Assembly: GCA_964247055.1 (NCBI GenBank)
Contig: OZ176057.1
Coordinates: forward strand, 3,844,001-3,908,000
Origin: Paragordius varius
Taxonomy: Eukaryota > Nematomorpha
Reading direction: 5' to 3'
DNA length: 64,000 bases
Made by a program: the position numbers and the translations under genes. Below the pieces are notes generated by a model. The model saw only the letters and a program-made list of their open reading frames with translations, searched no databases and was not told where the DNA came from. Shown here one piece after another: positions 34,151 to 46,677 of this stretch. Within the stretch, counting starts at the first letter, position 1, and every line of letters starts with the position of its first letter.

Positions 34151-37100
34151 ATGAATGGAATAAATGTTAAAAACTAAAGTTTCAAATTTTGTTTATTATA
34201 TTTTGTAGAATATTTTCCCTATAAAATCAATAAACAATCATTATTCCTTGAAATATCCTCGGTTGGATGAAAGAACACGGAAAATATATGATAGAATATT
34301 GCGAGTAAATCATGCAGGTGAATTAGGCGCTGATAGGATATATGCTGGCCAATTGTTTATATTACAAAATACATCGGTTGCTCCAACAATTAAGGTTGAT
34401 AAATTTAATTTGCACTTTTTTAGCTTATAGTTACTTAAAATACTATATTAGTATTTAAATTGGATTAACGTGTTTTATTAATTAGTATTGCTTATCTTCA
34501 TATAACGGTTTTAAATTTTTGTTTTAATGCCGTTAAATAGTTTATTATTGTTATTCTACTTAAAGCACCCTATGAATTTTAGCGACAAGTTAGAATATTA
34601 AATTTAAATAATAATTATCTATATTTTTTAGTTTACATTATTGGTAGCAATTTACATAAGTTTTATTCATGTATTTATTAAACACGTAAATACCAACAAT
34701 ATCTATATTTAGTAAAATTTTTAGCAATGTTTTATAGTTTATCATTTTATTAAACGTCAAATATTAAATTTTCTACTTACTTAGCATATGTGGGAGCAAG
34801 AAAAGCAACATCTACAAACGTTTGAACATCTTATCCAAAAATATAATACAAGGCCTTCCTTTTTAGTTCCCCTGTGGAGTTTAGCGGGTTTTGCCCTTGG
34901 GGCTGGCAGTGCTCTTTTGGGAAAACGTACCGCTATGGCGTGTACAGTCGCTGTTGAAACTGTCATATCTGATCACTATAATAAGTATGTATATGTTAAA
35001 AAATAATGTGGCCATATCTTAATCTTGAATTCAAAAATAATTTTGAATAAATTATCCAAGTGCTCATTACCAGCGAAAATAAATGAGTGTTTGGTGATAT
35101 TCAATATTATTTCTGAATCAATGCGAAAAAAAACCTAGATTTAAAGCGTTATTAGTATGTCTTCTTCAAAAATTATTTATTATTGTAAAAAATTTGGCAT
35201 AATACTTTTTATATCGTAATTTTGCACTAAATACTACATAATTAAATAATTATTTTATAATTTTATTACAAAATCATTTTCAATTTTGCAAATGATAAGT
35301 AAAATTAAATTTTTAAAGATCGTAACTAGAGACAATTATTTTAAAGGCTCCGATAGTTTTACAAATTTGATTTTTACAATGATTACCATATATTTAATTG
35401 ATATTTATTTCAATCCCAAAACCAAAAGTTAAAAACATTGTTGTCTTCTGTTTAGTTTATGTTTTATAACCAATAATTTTATAAATTAGTCAAATCCGAG
35501 AACTATTACACCTTAAAAAAGATGAATCCGTTTCCACAAACGATAAAGATTCATCCATGAATCAATATACGCAAAATGTGGACAATTCTGAATCATATAA
35601 AGATGACTCTAAATCTTGGAATAACGCTACAGAAGAAAAAGATGAGGAACTTATTAAAGTGACATTTTTTAATTATAATTTTCCGACTAAAAAATCGTGA
35701 ATTTTTGAGGCCAGAATTTAAGAAAGAATAGAGCAAAGTATTATAACAAAATTAAAGGTTAAACATACAATTATTTATGTGAAAAATATTAATTTTAAAA
35801 CTGATTTTGCATAGTTTTTTGCTTTAGATGGGAAATAAAAAGAATTAAAACTGTAAACGTATTTTATGATTTCAAGTTGGAATCAAGAATTAATTTTTTT
35901 ATGTAACAATTTTTTAAATGTTTTGTTTTTATAATTGTAACAGTTGTGAAACAGAGTCCGGATACAATAAAGCAATTTTTTTAATCACACGAAAAATGTT
36001 TCAGACATTCAGAATATCTTAATTTTTATGAAACATTAGTTTACTTGATATTAAAAAATAAAATTATGGTGGTATAAAACACTAAAATTATATAATGTAT
36101 TAATTATATTATTGAATTTTAATCCCAGCAACTATAAAATAATCATTTATTGATTAATGGATATGGTTGGTTTTAAAAGCAATCGATTAATATATTTCCT
36201 TGTTTTCGTTAAGTTACATAAATGAATTTACTCTGTGGATATATATTAATTGGTTACATTTTATATCTTCTTGGTTAAAACGCATGTTTTTTTACACTTT
36301 ATTTATTACACTGGATAACAGATTTTTCTGCCACTCGAGTTTTTTGCATTTTCTGATATTTAGTTTTATTTTAACAGTAAATCTGAAATAAAAATTATAA
36401 ATGGAAGAGTATAATTTGATTTTTTTGATTATGCGCCCTCTTTATCAAAATTTTACTAAAAATTGTTTTTCTTAGAAAATATACAAGTAATGCCCATTAG
36501 TAATATATCATTCGAAAGAGTAATAAAAACTCTATAAAATTCATACTAATATGTATTACATCGACAGTAATATTGGACACAAAGAGCGACAAACGCCCGA
36601 AGCGAGAGCATTTTTTTTAATTATTATATAATTAAAACTAATGGATGAAAATAGCTCAAACTTTGTTTAGATGGTGATGAATGTCTAAAAAAGATAAGAC
36701 AATAAGGTTTTTTTGATTAAAACATTTTTTGATTGCTTTTATGTCACTCAAAACAGCCATTTTTAAGTTTTTTGTTTTTTAAAAAATTACCATCTCATCG
36801 AGGCTGATAATTTCGAGATTTTAAAGATAAAAACAAAGTTTAAGGTATATTTGATCTTTTATAGTTATTATATGCATTTTAATATCAACTAGGTAAACTA
36901 TTTAGGATAATAATAATTTTTATTAAAAAAGCAAACAAAAAGCTTTTTCAAACATTTTTTTAAATTAAATACTATTATAACCCTAATATTTATATTAAAA
37001 TAATTTATATGATTTTCAAATTAGTTTGTCTGTGAAAATCTTTGACTTATTTAAGGATTGAATATTTCGACCATTTAAATCCAAATAACTTTTACATCCG

Positions 37101-37647
37101 ATTGACTTAAATGACTTACTACCATCTAAAAGATGCAGTTTTTTGCGCTCTTTCGAATGATATAAAATACATGGTTTCATATCTAAAACTTTTAATTTTC
37201 TAAATTTCGAGTTTAATGTTAAATCGGGGCCAAAAATTATCGATAAACTCTAATATAAAAAAATTCTTGAATGCTAGACCATTCTTTTCAGGTATACTAA
37301 TTATGTATTTTAATAAAATAAATTTTAAATAAAGAATGGCAGTTAAAAAAAGTTAAAATTTGTTGTCTAGTATTATAGTTAATTATAATATAAAACTGCC
37401 TATGAAGGCAATCATTTATAAATGGTGACAAAACTATAAAATTAGTTGTGTAATAACTAAACTAATCAAAAAAGTTTTTTATATTTTGTTTTTTTTTCAG
37501 ATAATCCAAAAATTCCGTGATGAAGAAATCGAACATCATGATACTGGCCTTGAACATGAAGCTTTACAAGCCCCCTTTGCTAAACCCATAGTGGAAGCGA
37601 TCAAATTTGGTTGTAAAGCTGCCATTTTTGTGGCCCAACGAATTTAA
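34151..37647 (+). CDS. COQ7: 5-demethoxyubiquinone hydroxylase COQ7/CLK-1, mitochondrial
   Basis: Di-iron monooxygenase of the mitochondrial inner membrane that catalyses the penultimate step of ubiquinone synthesis, in complex with COQ9. Secure exons: 34209-34394, 34785-34984, 35490-35658, 37501-37647 (phases agree). The diiron ligands are all present: [35 protein letters not shown] and [33 protein letters not shown] is the conserved core. The protein ends IFVAQRI. The third exon carries a roughly 30-residue Asp/Ser/Asn-rich insertion absent from the human enzyme. The first secure exon has no ATG. I tentatively add exon 34151-34165 (MNGIN, then a 43-nt intron); trans-splicing is an alternative. 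No clear mitochondrial presequence is visible. The last intron holds a 1.06-kb transposon. AATAAA at 37708. Confidence 0.93.
36309..37371 (+). mobile_element. 1.06-kb inverted-repeat element W, copy 1 (COQ7 intron)
   Basis: Outer end CACTGGATAACAGATTTTT and inner end complement AAAATTTGTTGTCTAGT show a degenerate terminal repeat of the ACTAGACAACAAATTT type. The whole segment is repeated in reverse at 39350-40614 (for example the GAAGCGAGAGC region, TAAATCGGGGCCAAAA against TTTGGCCCGATTTAA). No transposase is encoded. It fills most of COQ7's last intron. Confidence 0.75.
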
Positions 37648-37707
37648 TTTGATTTTGAGTTTCTTATAAATATATTCTCTGCAATAATTGAGTTGTAATA
37701 CGTACTT

Positions 37708-37713
37708 AATAAA
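37708..37713 (+). terminator. Probable polyadenylation signal of COQ7
   Basis: AATAAA 61 bp after the COQ7 stop codon. Confidence 0.6.
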
Positions 37714-39349
37714 TAGTGTATATATATTTGTGTAATGATATTTATATTAAAAAAAATTTAATGTAGAATTTTTAAATTTTCATTGCGTCGTATTTCAAAC
37801 TTTATTTGTGCGGCCCTGTGTTTTTTTACAAAAAACGTGGTAAACATGTATTTTATTTAGGGGATTTATGGAAAACTTATAATTCCATATATTTGTAGAT
37901 TTATGGACGATTTTGTTATGTTTTTAATTGTATAAATATTTTTTTTCATTTCTAAGGGACATCATTCAACTTAATTATATTGTCAATATAAATTGGTGTT
38001 TTGGGTTCTACACTTATGATATTTCGCATCTTGACCATTTGTAGAAAAATTAAAATTGAATAAATTAGAGTAATTTACAAGTGGTATTCAGTTTTTTACA
38101 ATATTCTTTAAAGAGTTGAGTCAATGATAAAAACTAATTTTTTTTAGATAATATGGGCTCTAAAATAACTAAACTAGTATGTTTGTAAGAGCTGATTATA
38201 AGATGAATCAATATCAAGTGTTAGTTGGTAAAATATAATATGAAAGCCTTCTAAAGTTAAATACATTCCCTAAAATACATTAACTTTCCTGTTGTATTAG
38301 CTAATTAAAACAAAAAATGCCGGCGAAAAGTTTATTATGATTTTTTACATATTTTTTTGAAGCATGCTAAAAAGCCAAAAAAGCATATATTTAATTTGGC
38401 TTAAGACGTTAAATACTTTTTAACTAAATTTTAAATCACTCTGGATGGATTTTTGAAAATAATTTTCATTTCCAAAAAGTAATATGTTCTACAGAAATGG
38501 GACTTAAAAGCAGCCCTCATAGTCTTTCTCCGGCCCTAATTTAGTTATTAAGATGTACTTATTTTGACTATAAATTTGCCCATGTGTTTAATTGATATGC
38601 AAATATGTCGATATATATAATATTATTGTGCACAGCTCTTAAAACAAAATATTTAATTCAGCCTTTCGAAAAATTTGGTGAGTATACCACATTTTTGCAT
38701 TGCCCTTCAAATCAGTGGTTCCCAAGGTGGGGAGGAGGAGATAATTCTAGGGAAAATTTTGGCGAATCGAATTATAAAATATAATTAGAAACAATTGTAG
38801 TTTAATAAGGATTTAGGTGTAATTTATCAATATTTGTTCCCGATATGCAAAAAATACAGTCGCAGATGCAAGGATCTCATTGATTATAAAAAAAAGGTTG
38901 GAAATCACTATTTTAAATGATATTACAAAGTCGGTATATTGTAAAAATTTCAAAATTTTGACTGTTATTTCCAATTTATTTACAATTATTATAGCAGTTA
39001 TAGATTAAATATACCGGACAAAAGGTAAAAGTTAAATACAAATATTTTTTAAGACCATACTTAACATGTTCCTACATAAACTAATATAATTAATATTTAA
39101 TTAAATATTCTACTGATTAACATCTCTAATCACGTTTCCACCCAAAACGATGATTCAAGATTGGAAAAGTATGGTTGCCTTAAAAATTTATTTATTATTA
39201 CATACATTAAGAATATTTTTTCCTGTAACTAAGTAATTTCTGTTATGAGTTGAAAACTGGTTGATATTAAAATAATTTTTGAAATGGCATTAAAAAAAGT
39301 TGATATTGATCTCAGATGTTGATCAGATAAAACTAACAGGTTTAATAAA
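37714..39349. other. Intergenic DNA with a decayed inverted-repeat element
   Basis: No gene recognised. About 39005-39235 resembles the TTATACGGACA element (AAATATACCGGACAAAAGG at the left, AAGTATGGTTGCC...AAGAATATTTTTTCC at the right) with a degraded right end. The rest is anonymous. Confidence 0.4.
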
Positions 39350-40614
39350 ACTAGACAACAAATTTTGACTTTTTAAACTGCCATTCTTGTATAATTAAAA
39401 ATATTGGAATTATACGGACAAAATGTAAAAATATAAAGACAATATTTTTTCAAAAAAACCATAATTTTTTAAACTCCATTTAATAAAATATAACTCATTG
39501 TTTCCAATTGCAAATTATAAAATTGATATGTTCATTGGTGACACAACAAATTCAATATATAACAATTGTAATTAAATAGCTTGTTTAAAAATTATGGTTG
39601 TCTTTTAGAAAAGAATATTTTTTTATATCTTTACGTTTTGTCCGTATAATTTCAGTTTTTACTATAATTCATTAAAGTACATAAATAGGATATCTGAAAA
39701 AAAATGGAACTCCAAAGAATTTTTATTAGGGCTTATTGATAACTTTTGGCCCGATTTAACAGTAAACTCGAAATTTTCAAAATTAAACGTTTTAAATATA
39801 ATGCCTTATATTTTCGAAAGTGCGCAATGAATCTTTCGTATGGTTGTTTCATTTAAATCATTATAAAAAAAAATTGGCTCTATATGGTCAAAATTTTTAA
39901 CTCTTAAACAAGTCGAAAATTTCATCGACAAGCTAATATAAATATGTAAATTATTTTAATATAATTATTAAAGTACATTAGTGAACAATTTAAAAAAAAT
40001 CTTTAAAAAGCTTTTGGTTTGCTTTTTTATAAAAATATTATTACCAAAATTCTTTTACGGATAAAATACAGAGTTATAACTGTAAATTTATTACATTATC
40101 ATTAAAAAAATAAAAAAAAATACAACTTTGTTTTAGTCTTTGAAAATTCGAAATTATAAGCATCCTAAAGAAAATAAATTATATTGATGAGATCGTAATT
40201 TAAAAAACAAAAAACATAAAAATAGCTGTTTGAATGACATAATTAGGTGTTTTAATTAAAACAACATTCTTGTGTTATTTTTTTGGACATTTATTGCCAT
40301 CTAGAGAAGTTTGGGCTATTTTTATCCATTTGTTTTTCATAAATTAATCGAACAAAACGCTCCTTCGCGCGTTTCCTATGTCCATTATTAACAATCGATA
40401 TAAAATACAAATTTGAATTTTATATTTTTGTTACTCTTTGGAATGATATGTTAATAAGCATTTATTAAGAAAAATATTTTTTAGTAAAATTTTGAAGTAG
40501 AGGGGGCATATTAAAAATCAAATTTTACAAAATTCCTTTTTAGATTTGCTGTTAAAATGATAATAAATATCAGAAAATGCAGAAAACTTGAGTGGTAGAC
40601 AAATTTGTTGTCTG
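39350..40614 (-). mobile_element. 1.06-kb inverted-repeat element W, copy 2 (inverted)
   Basis: Inverted copy of 36309-37371, starting ACTAGACAACAAATTTT and ending AAATTTGTTGTCTGTAAT. It is longer than copy 1 because a TTATACGGACA element (39407-39653) interrupts it near its inner end. Together the two copies form a 4.3-kb inverted structure with a 2-kb centre that includes the last COQ7 exon. Confidence 0.75.
39407..39653. mobile_element. Palindromic MITE with TTATACGGACA ends (family P)
   Basis: Left TTATACGGACAAAATGTAAA and right TTTACGTTTTGTCCGTATAA are complementary with one mismatch. Further pairing follows (AAAACCATAATTTTT with AAAAATTATGGTTGTC). Nested in element W copy 2, so younger than it. 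Fragments at 39005-39235, 41340-41466 and 46448-46516. Confidence 0.8.
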
Positions 40615-41466
40615 TAATGATAGATAGTTATATGAAACAATTTTATTAATAAAAGTGATAGTCAATTAAAATTTTTTACGATTGAGGGTCTCACCGCTTC
40701 TAATACCATTTTTATTTAATAGTAACATTTTTTCAGCAAACGCAACATTTACGATTTAAAAATATTGCATTTATTTATAAGGCGTTTGCTTGAAAAATCT
40801 TACTTTTGATTAAAAAATGGTGAACCGAGATCTCACTGTATTAGCCCAATGAGTCTGTATATAATTTCTGAAAAGACTATAAATCTTATCAATTATCAGT
40901 CCCACTGCGAAAACCGTACATTAAGGATATTTTTATTAAATAACAATTTTACTAATTACATAATATGTTATCAGCACTTCGTTACCTTATCATTTTTTGA
41001 AGATGATTAGTACGGTAGTTTTTTGTCGAGCTTATTTTTTTATTTACAATTTTTTGTTTAGATACAAATATAGTGTATTACAATAAAAATTAATTACAGA
41101 TTCTTAGCTTTTTGGAGCCTGAAATCGGGAGAGCTCCAGGACCCGATTGAAACTAACATCTGTTTTAAATATCAAAATATTGCTGATAAAATGATATTTA
41201 AAGGCTTCCTATTAATTATTTACTTTTTTATGATAATAAACACTATATCTTGTACAAGACGATTAGATTCAAAAATAAAACTATTGAAAGAAACGGTTTT
41301 AATTTATGCTTCTATCCTAATAAAAATATACAGTAAAATTGAAATTATCGGACAAAAACTAAAAATATAAAGACAAATATTTATTTTAACAGACAACCAT
41401 ACTTTTTAAACACTAATTTCTCCTATAAAAACATTATTTACAATCGTAAATAATATATTTTGTTAT
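40615..41466. other. Intergenic DNA with a truncated family-P element
   Basis: No gene recognised. From about 41340, AAATTATCGGACAAAAAC then TATAAAGACAAATATTTATT matches the left half of the family-P element. The match stops near the neighbouring element at 41467, which may have inserted into it. Confidence 0.4.
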
Positions 41467-42128
41467 TAGGGTTGTGCATTTGATTGCTTTTTTCAAAAAA
41501 GTCCCTTCAGACCCAGTCAGACCATGGTCATGACCACTTTTTATTTAAGTAAATATCATGCGATATTGGATTGTCAAAATAATGTTCGAACGACACTTGC
41601 GTTTCGCTAATAATGTCATGTTCTTTCTAAAAAACTTATGTTATACATTTTTTGATATTTATTATTTACAAATATTTTAAATCAAAAGACTTTTGTTTTC
41701 AAATATTCCACATGTTTGTGGCTTCTGAATCTTCAAATAAGTAGCTTTTAATAAATATTCGAAATAGAATTTTACCTAATTTACACTTTCTTTCTTGAAA
41801 TATCCAATTATAAAATGTTTTTTATTTTATTGGTTCAAATATATGGAATAATTGCATATTTTGCCAAGTGCTCGATTGTTTTGTTTTCGAAATACTGATG
41901 TTTAAATGTTAATGTTATAAGGATGCATGAATGAAAATTATATATTGTATAAGCATATTTAAATATTTTTATATTTTTAAAATATATATTAAAAAACAAT
42001 AAATTCTTACTATTTCTGTTCCAAAAAATTACTATGCAATTTTTCGAAAAACAGCCGTTTTTTAAAATGACTATGGTCAAAAAATAAATAGTCATTGACC
42101 GGGTCATGACTTGGTCAGCACAACCCTA
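41467..42128. mobile_element. 0.66-kb inverted-repeat element with TAGGGTTGTGC ends
   Basis: TAGGGTTGTGC (41467) and GCACAACCCTA (ending 42128) are exact complements; the outer TA may be the target duplication. GGTCATGACC and GGTCATGACTTGGTC motifs lie subterminally at each side. The minus-strand frame 41835-42107 inside it has no ATG-supported homology. Non-autonomous. Confidence 0.8.
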
Positions 42129-43035
42129 GCTTACCAATTTACATCTTTATTTGATACTTTGCAGTTTAAAGCTATATTTAATTTGATCGAAATATAAAAA
42201 TGGATATTATTAATTTGTTCCAAATTTTTAGAATATCAGATTAAGAACTAGGGGTCCCCCAAGACCCCACATTGAATCCGAGGACTGATGTCATGCGCCC
42301 AAGTGTTAATGAAAAAAATTAAAGTAACTTCCTACTTTAAAATAATTAGATTATTTTATTCGATTGATTATTAACCAAATAGCATTAATTTTAAAATTTT
42401 ATTGAGAGCTTCATTTAAATATTAATAGATAATAGACAAATTAATTATTTAGCATGTAAAATTTAAATGTAGATTTGGCACGGTGGTTTACCAAAAAATT
42501 TTTCTGCAAAATCAGATATTATTAAATTAAATATATTATATATATTTTTAAAACCAGATCTGTTTATTGTCATCATGTCCATTATGCATTTTTCTCAGAA
42601 AGCTGGTTTGTAAACTGATTAATTTTTAATAAATTATCTTTTACTACTGAAAAAAAATATTTTTATTAATTTAAATTTAAAATAAATTGAAAACGTGCTT
42701 TTACCTTATTCCCTTCAATTTATTCCCAATATTAATTTATTTAAATTATAAATTTATATTGATTACGAGCATCTTGAAGGTGTTTAATAAACACTTACTT
42801 TAAATATTAAATTTAATTTATGATTGAAATTCCTAATTATAGCTATTTTAGCCATAATTCGATGATTTATGACCGGATTCCTTTGGGGTTTATAACGAAT
42901 CTCAATGCCTAACACTCACAGATTTATTAAAATTTGTCACGCTTTTAAAAATTACTAATTATATATGGACTGTCAATATTTATTAATCAATTGTTTCACT
43001 CCAGATATGTAAAATTGACTTAATATACAATATAA
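42129..43035. other. Intergenic DNA, nothing recognised
   Basis: AT-rich sequence without supported genes. A GGTCCCCCAAGACCCC...AAGTGTTAA stretch ending near 42309 resembles the right end of a TTAA-family MITE. Confidence 0.35.
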
Positions 43036-43196
43036 TTTTTAATGGTTGTTTATTTCACACTATAGTTGGGTGCAACACAGTAGTGTATGGAAAAAAAGGA
43101 ACAAATTGTTTATTCAACATTTTGTTGTTTTTCCAAACATTATTGTGTTGCAAATTGTCCGCCCTACTAAAGTGTGAAATAAGCAACCATTAAAAT
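43036..43196. mobile_element. Short palindromic MITE (family Q, copy 2)
   Basis: TTTTTAATGGTTGTTTATTTC at the left and complementary GTGTGAAATAAGCAACCAT at the right. The inner arms CAACACAGTAGTGTATGGAA and ATTGTGTTGCAAATTGTCC also pair. About 160 bp with almost no loop. Confidence 0.8.
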
Positions 43197-45067
43197 GCAT
43201 ACTGTATCGTATTTGTTTTTGAGTTGAAACCATTTTTTAATTAACCAGTAAGTACATAGGTTTGGATAGAATAAACAACATAATACTTATAAAGGTTATG
43301 TGAAAGAAATGTTAGGTATTTTGGCGTATAAGCCGACTTAAATGGCTCAGATGGCTCTTAACTTTCCTATATCTTAAAAGCTGAGACGGGCAAACATTTA
43401 AGCCAGTGTTTTTGTGGATAAAAGAATATTAAAACCCTAAAAAGTAGAAAGAAAATTTTGATTTTTTTTAAGCCCATTTACATAATTATTAAGTTTATAA
43501 AGCAGGAAGATTTGCATAGCCCAAGTGTTAAATTTTAGGGTTTCGCTTGTGCTTAAAGAAGAATCAGTAAACACAATTCCGTTTTGAAAAAATTTGTAGA
43601 GATATAATTTGGAAAATATATATTTCGTTTTTAGATCAATTTTATTAAAAGATTGGCTTTGCACGATGCTAATTTCAACAGGACAGCAACTTTTTAAATC
43701 TAATGCCTTATTTCATTAAAGCTCTTCACCATCAAAGGTCCGTTTAAAATTTTAAGTTTTTTTAATTAAAGGAACTTTTACTGAAATTCTTCGTATTATA
43801 AAGATTGCCATAACATACATTGAATGGTGGTTACATTACAGAGATAAAATATAGTAATGTAGAGGGAAAAGCACATCCGTTTTCTTGTGGATGGGTTTTG
43901 CGCTAAAGAATTTATTGTGAATCTAACATTGTCATACATTTAAAATTTGGAAAGTTGATCGGCACCTGAAATTTAGAGAAAAAAAGAAATCTTTCATTGT
44001 TAACATTTATCTCTTTAAAGGACTAAATAGAATTTTAAAAAAATTGGAAATTGGGAAACTGTTCTTCCAAAACTCTCTGAACCTATTAATATTATATTGC
44101 TATATTTTCGGCTTTTGTAAAATATGTTTTGCTTTATAGTTATCCTGTTAAATTTCCTAATTGCTATTTGATTGAGAAAAAAATTTGATATTTTTTAAAA
44201 AATTTTTTGATTTTTGAAACAAATAGATGTTAAAATCGGAACCATACGAAGTTTCCTAAATTATTATCAAGCAAAAAATCTAGATTAAGTTTTTTGTAAC
44301 CAGGGCTTCGGTACTGGACTGTTTCTTAAATTATCGTTATCATTGTTTTCTATCATTTATTTTTATAAATCAGATCACTATTCTAGGCCATAACTAAGTT
44401 TTAAATAACTAAAGGTGTTTTAACTTACATGTCAGCATATAAGATGATTTGTTATTAGCTACATATTTAAAAATTGTGGAGAAATATTTCAGTGCTTAAT
44501 AAATATGAAACTAATAAAAATTTTATACAAGGCAACAATCATGTAAATTATAAGTACTCTTTTATCTAATTTAAATACAGATTGGCATATAAATAATAGT
44601 GCTCGTTCTCTATCTACATAAAATTTTCATTTTTTATACGGGATGACATTTTAGGGTAATTAAACTACTGTTGTGAAAGTTGTTTTGATTGAAAATTAAT
44701 TAACACACCCTCTTCTCTTGTATTACAAAAAAAACCTCTGGGAGTTTTTATAACTTCTAGAGTTCCAAGTTCTAAAACACTATTGACATGAGACTAAATA
44801 TTAAAATCAAAACGGAAGTTTCCTGGTTCGCCACTTATTAAAAGCTTTTCAAAATAATTATTTATATTATTCAACCATAATAACAAATCAACTGTTGTAT
44901 TCGCTATTTTAAAAAATACATACACTAAGGATGTATATTTTCTAGAGGTTATCTAAAAATTTATATTAATAATATCAAAAATACTTTTATGCAAATTTCC
45001 CCAATTCGGTTTATACTATGCTATGATTAATTTTTTGGATAAGACTAAAGTTATAGCTTTTTATACA
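43197..45067. other. Intergenic DNA, dispersed repeat only
   Basis: No supported gene. 44640-44790 repeats the sequence at 15150-15300 (GTGAAAGTTGTTTTGATTGA, then CACCCTCTTCTCTTGTATT). The minus frame at 43437-43664 has no recognised features. Confidence 0.4.
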
Positions 45068-45619
45068 TTAACACTTGGATACAACACATTCATTTCAGTC
45101 CTTCGATTCGAATTGGGGTAGTTGGATACCCCAGGCCTGTTTAAAATCAAATAGTTTAAAAAGTATGGAGGCAATCGAAACCATGGCAAAATTTTGCACC
45201 TATATAACATTAAAAACCGAAATATAAACAAAAATTTATTCAAAAATACTTGATATTTATTTAGAGGTAAAACCTAAGAGTAAAAATTTGGCCAACATGA
45301 TATGTGTTTTTTAGCTAAATATAAAAATGATGCAAAATATATAACATTTTCTGTTAAAATCAATGTTTGTAATTTTAATATAAAAGTAAACTGATTTTAG
45401 GCTTTATTGTCCAAAAATGTTGCAAAATAAAAATGGCGTCAAGGTAGTTTGATGGGAAACTTTTTTTCCAAAACTAAATTTTACTTGGATATTTTGGCTT
45501 ATTTATATAATTTTAATTAGAATAGAAGCATTAAATCGGAGTTTCTGTCAGTAGTTAAAATTATCAACTGAATTATTGTCTGGGGTATTTAAATACCGCA
45601 ATTTGAATCGAAGTGTTAA
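45068..45619 (+). mobile_element. TTAA-family MITE, copy 2
   Basis: TTAACACTTGGATACAACAC at the left, TTTGAATCGAAGTGTTAA at the right, same internal order as 18706-19287, with slightly shorter length. Both ends abut TTAA. Confidence 0.8.
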
Positions 45620-46677
45620 TTTTAATTCTTCATATTTTAATAATTTACGACAACTCAAAATCTGAGAAAAGGGCAGTAATCGTAAGTTAAAAATTATAAT
45701 AAGATACTGCAATTAAAATTATTTATAAAAATCGCCTTAACAAAATATTGCTTAATTTTTATCGTAAAAAAAGTAATATTGTTATAGCCTTCGTTAACTT
45801 TCCCAAAAATCTAAATAAAATCGCAAATATTTTAAAAATTATGAATTTTTGTCTTTAATTTACAATTGATATTTCACTTTTAATAAGTTTGCATACAATT
45901 TGAAATCCAATAAAATTTGGCCTACCTATTCATTCATACATTTTTTATTCGAATCCTACATAATAAAAAGGGCTAATGTAATAATCAAACATAATTTATT
46001 TAGTATATTCGGCATTTCTTTTTTTCAAAATTTGCCTTAAAATCAATATATAACCATCCTTAATTGAACTGTTACTTATGATTTGAAATAAAGTTCTTTA
46101 TAATTAATAAACAAAAATAATGTTAAAAAATACAAAAAATTCGTTTATTAACCGTTTGTGGTTTGTGTGCCAGTCATACGCTACTTAAAAACAAAAATAG
46201 TAAACATATTTTATAAATATTTTTTTATGGCATCATAATTATAAACAGTATATAAACCCTTATAATGATAAGCTTTTCAAATTAACGCGTATGTACGCAT
46301 ACCTACAGTAAGCTAGAAAAAACATAAAGGCAAATAGTTTAAAAAGACCGCTAATATTTTAAACCTTGTTATTTAACACATAACTAAGTTATGATTCTAA
46401 ATGTTGTAATTCCCTAATTGGCAACTCAATAGATGTGTATAACATATTAGTGTAAATATGGTTGTTTCAAAAAAATGTCTTTTCGTTTTTACGTTTTGCC
46501 TGTATAATCCAATTTTATTTATAAAGCTTATACTGAGGTCAAAATCTTTAAATAAGGTCCCGGTTATTTTGAAGATTAAAAAATACCTTCCCATACATTT
46601 ACTAGTTTTTATGTATTATATTAGAATATTTAAACAATAATTTCCAATTTTTGTTAATAAATATATATATATATATA
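45620..46677. other. Intergenic DNA with a family-P fragment
   Basis: Mostly anonymous AT-rich sequence. 46448-46516 matches the right half of the family-P element (AAATATGGTTGTTTC, TTTACGTTTTGCCTGTATAA). The stretch ends in a TA run, 46660-46677, into which the Helitron array inserted. Confidence 0.4.

Noticed and set aside
41835-42107. 90-codon minus-strand frame
   Set aside because: Inside a short inverted-repeat element, AT-rich composition, no transposase motifs.
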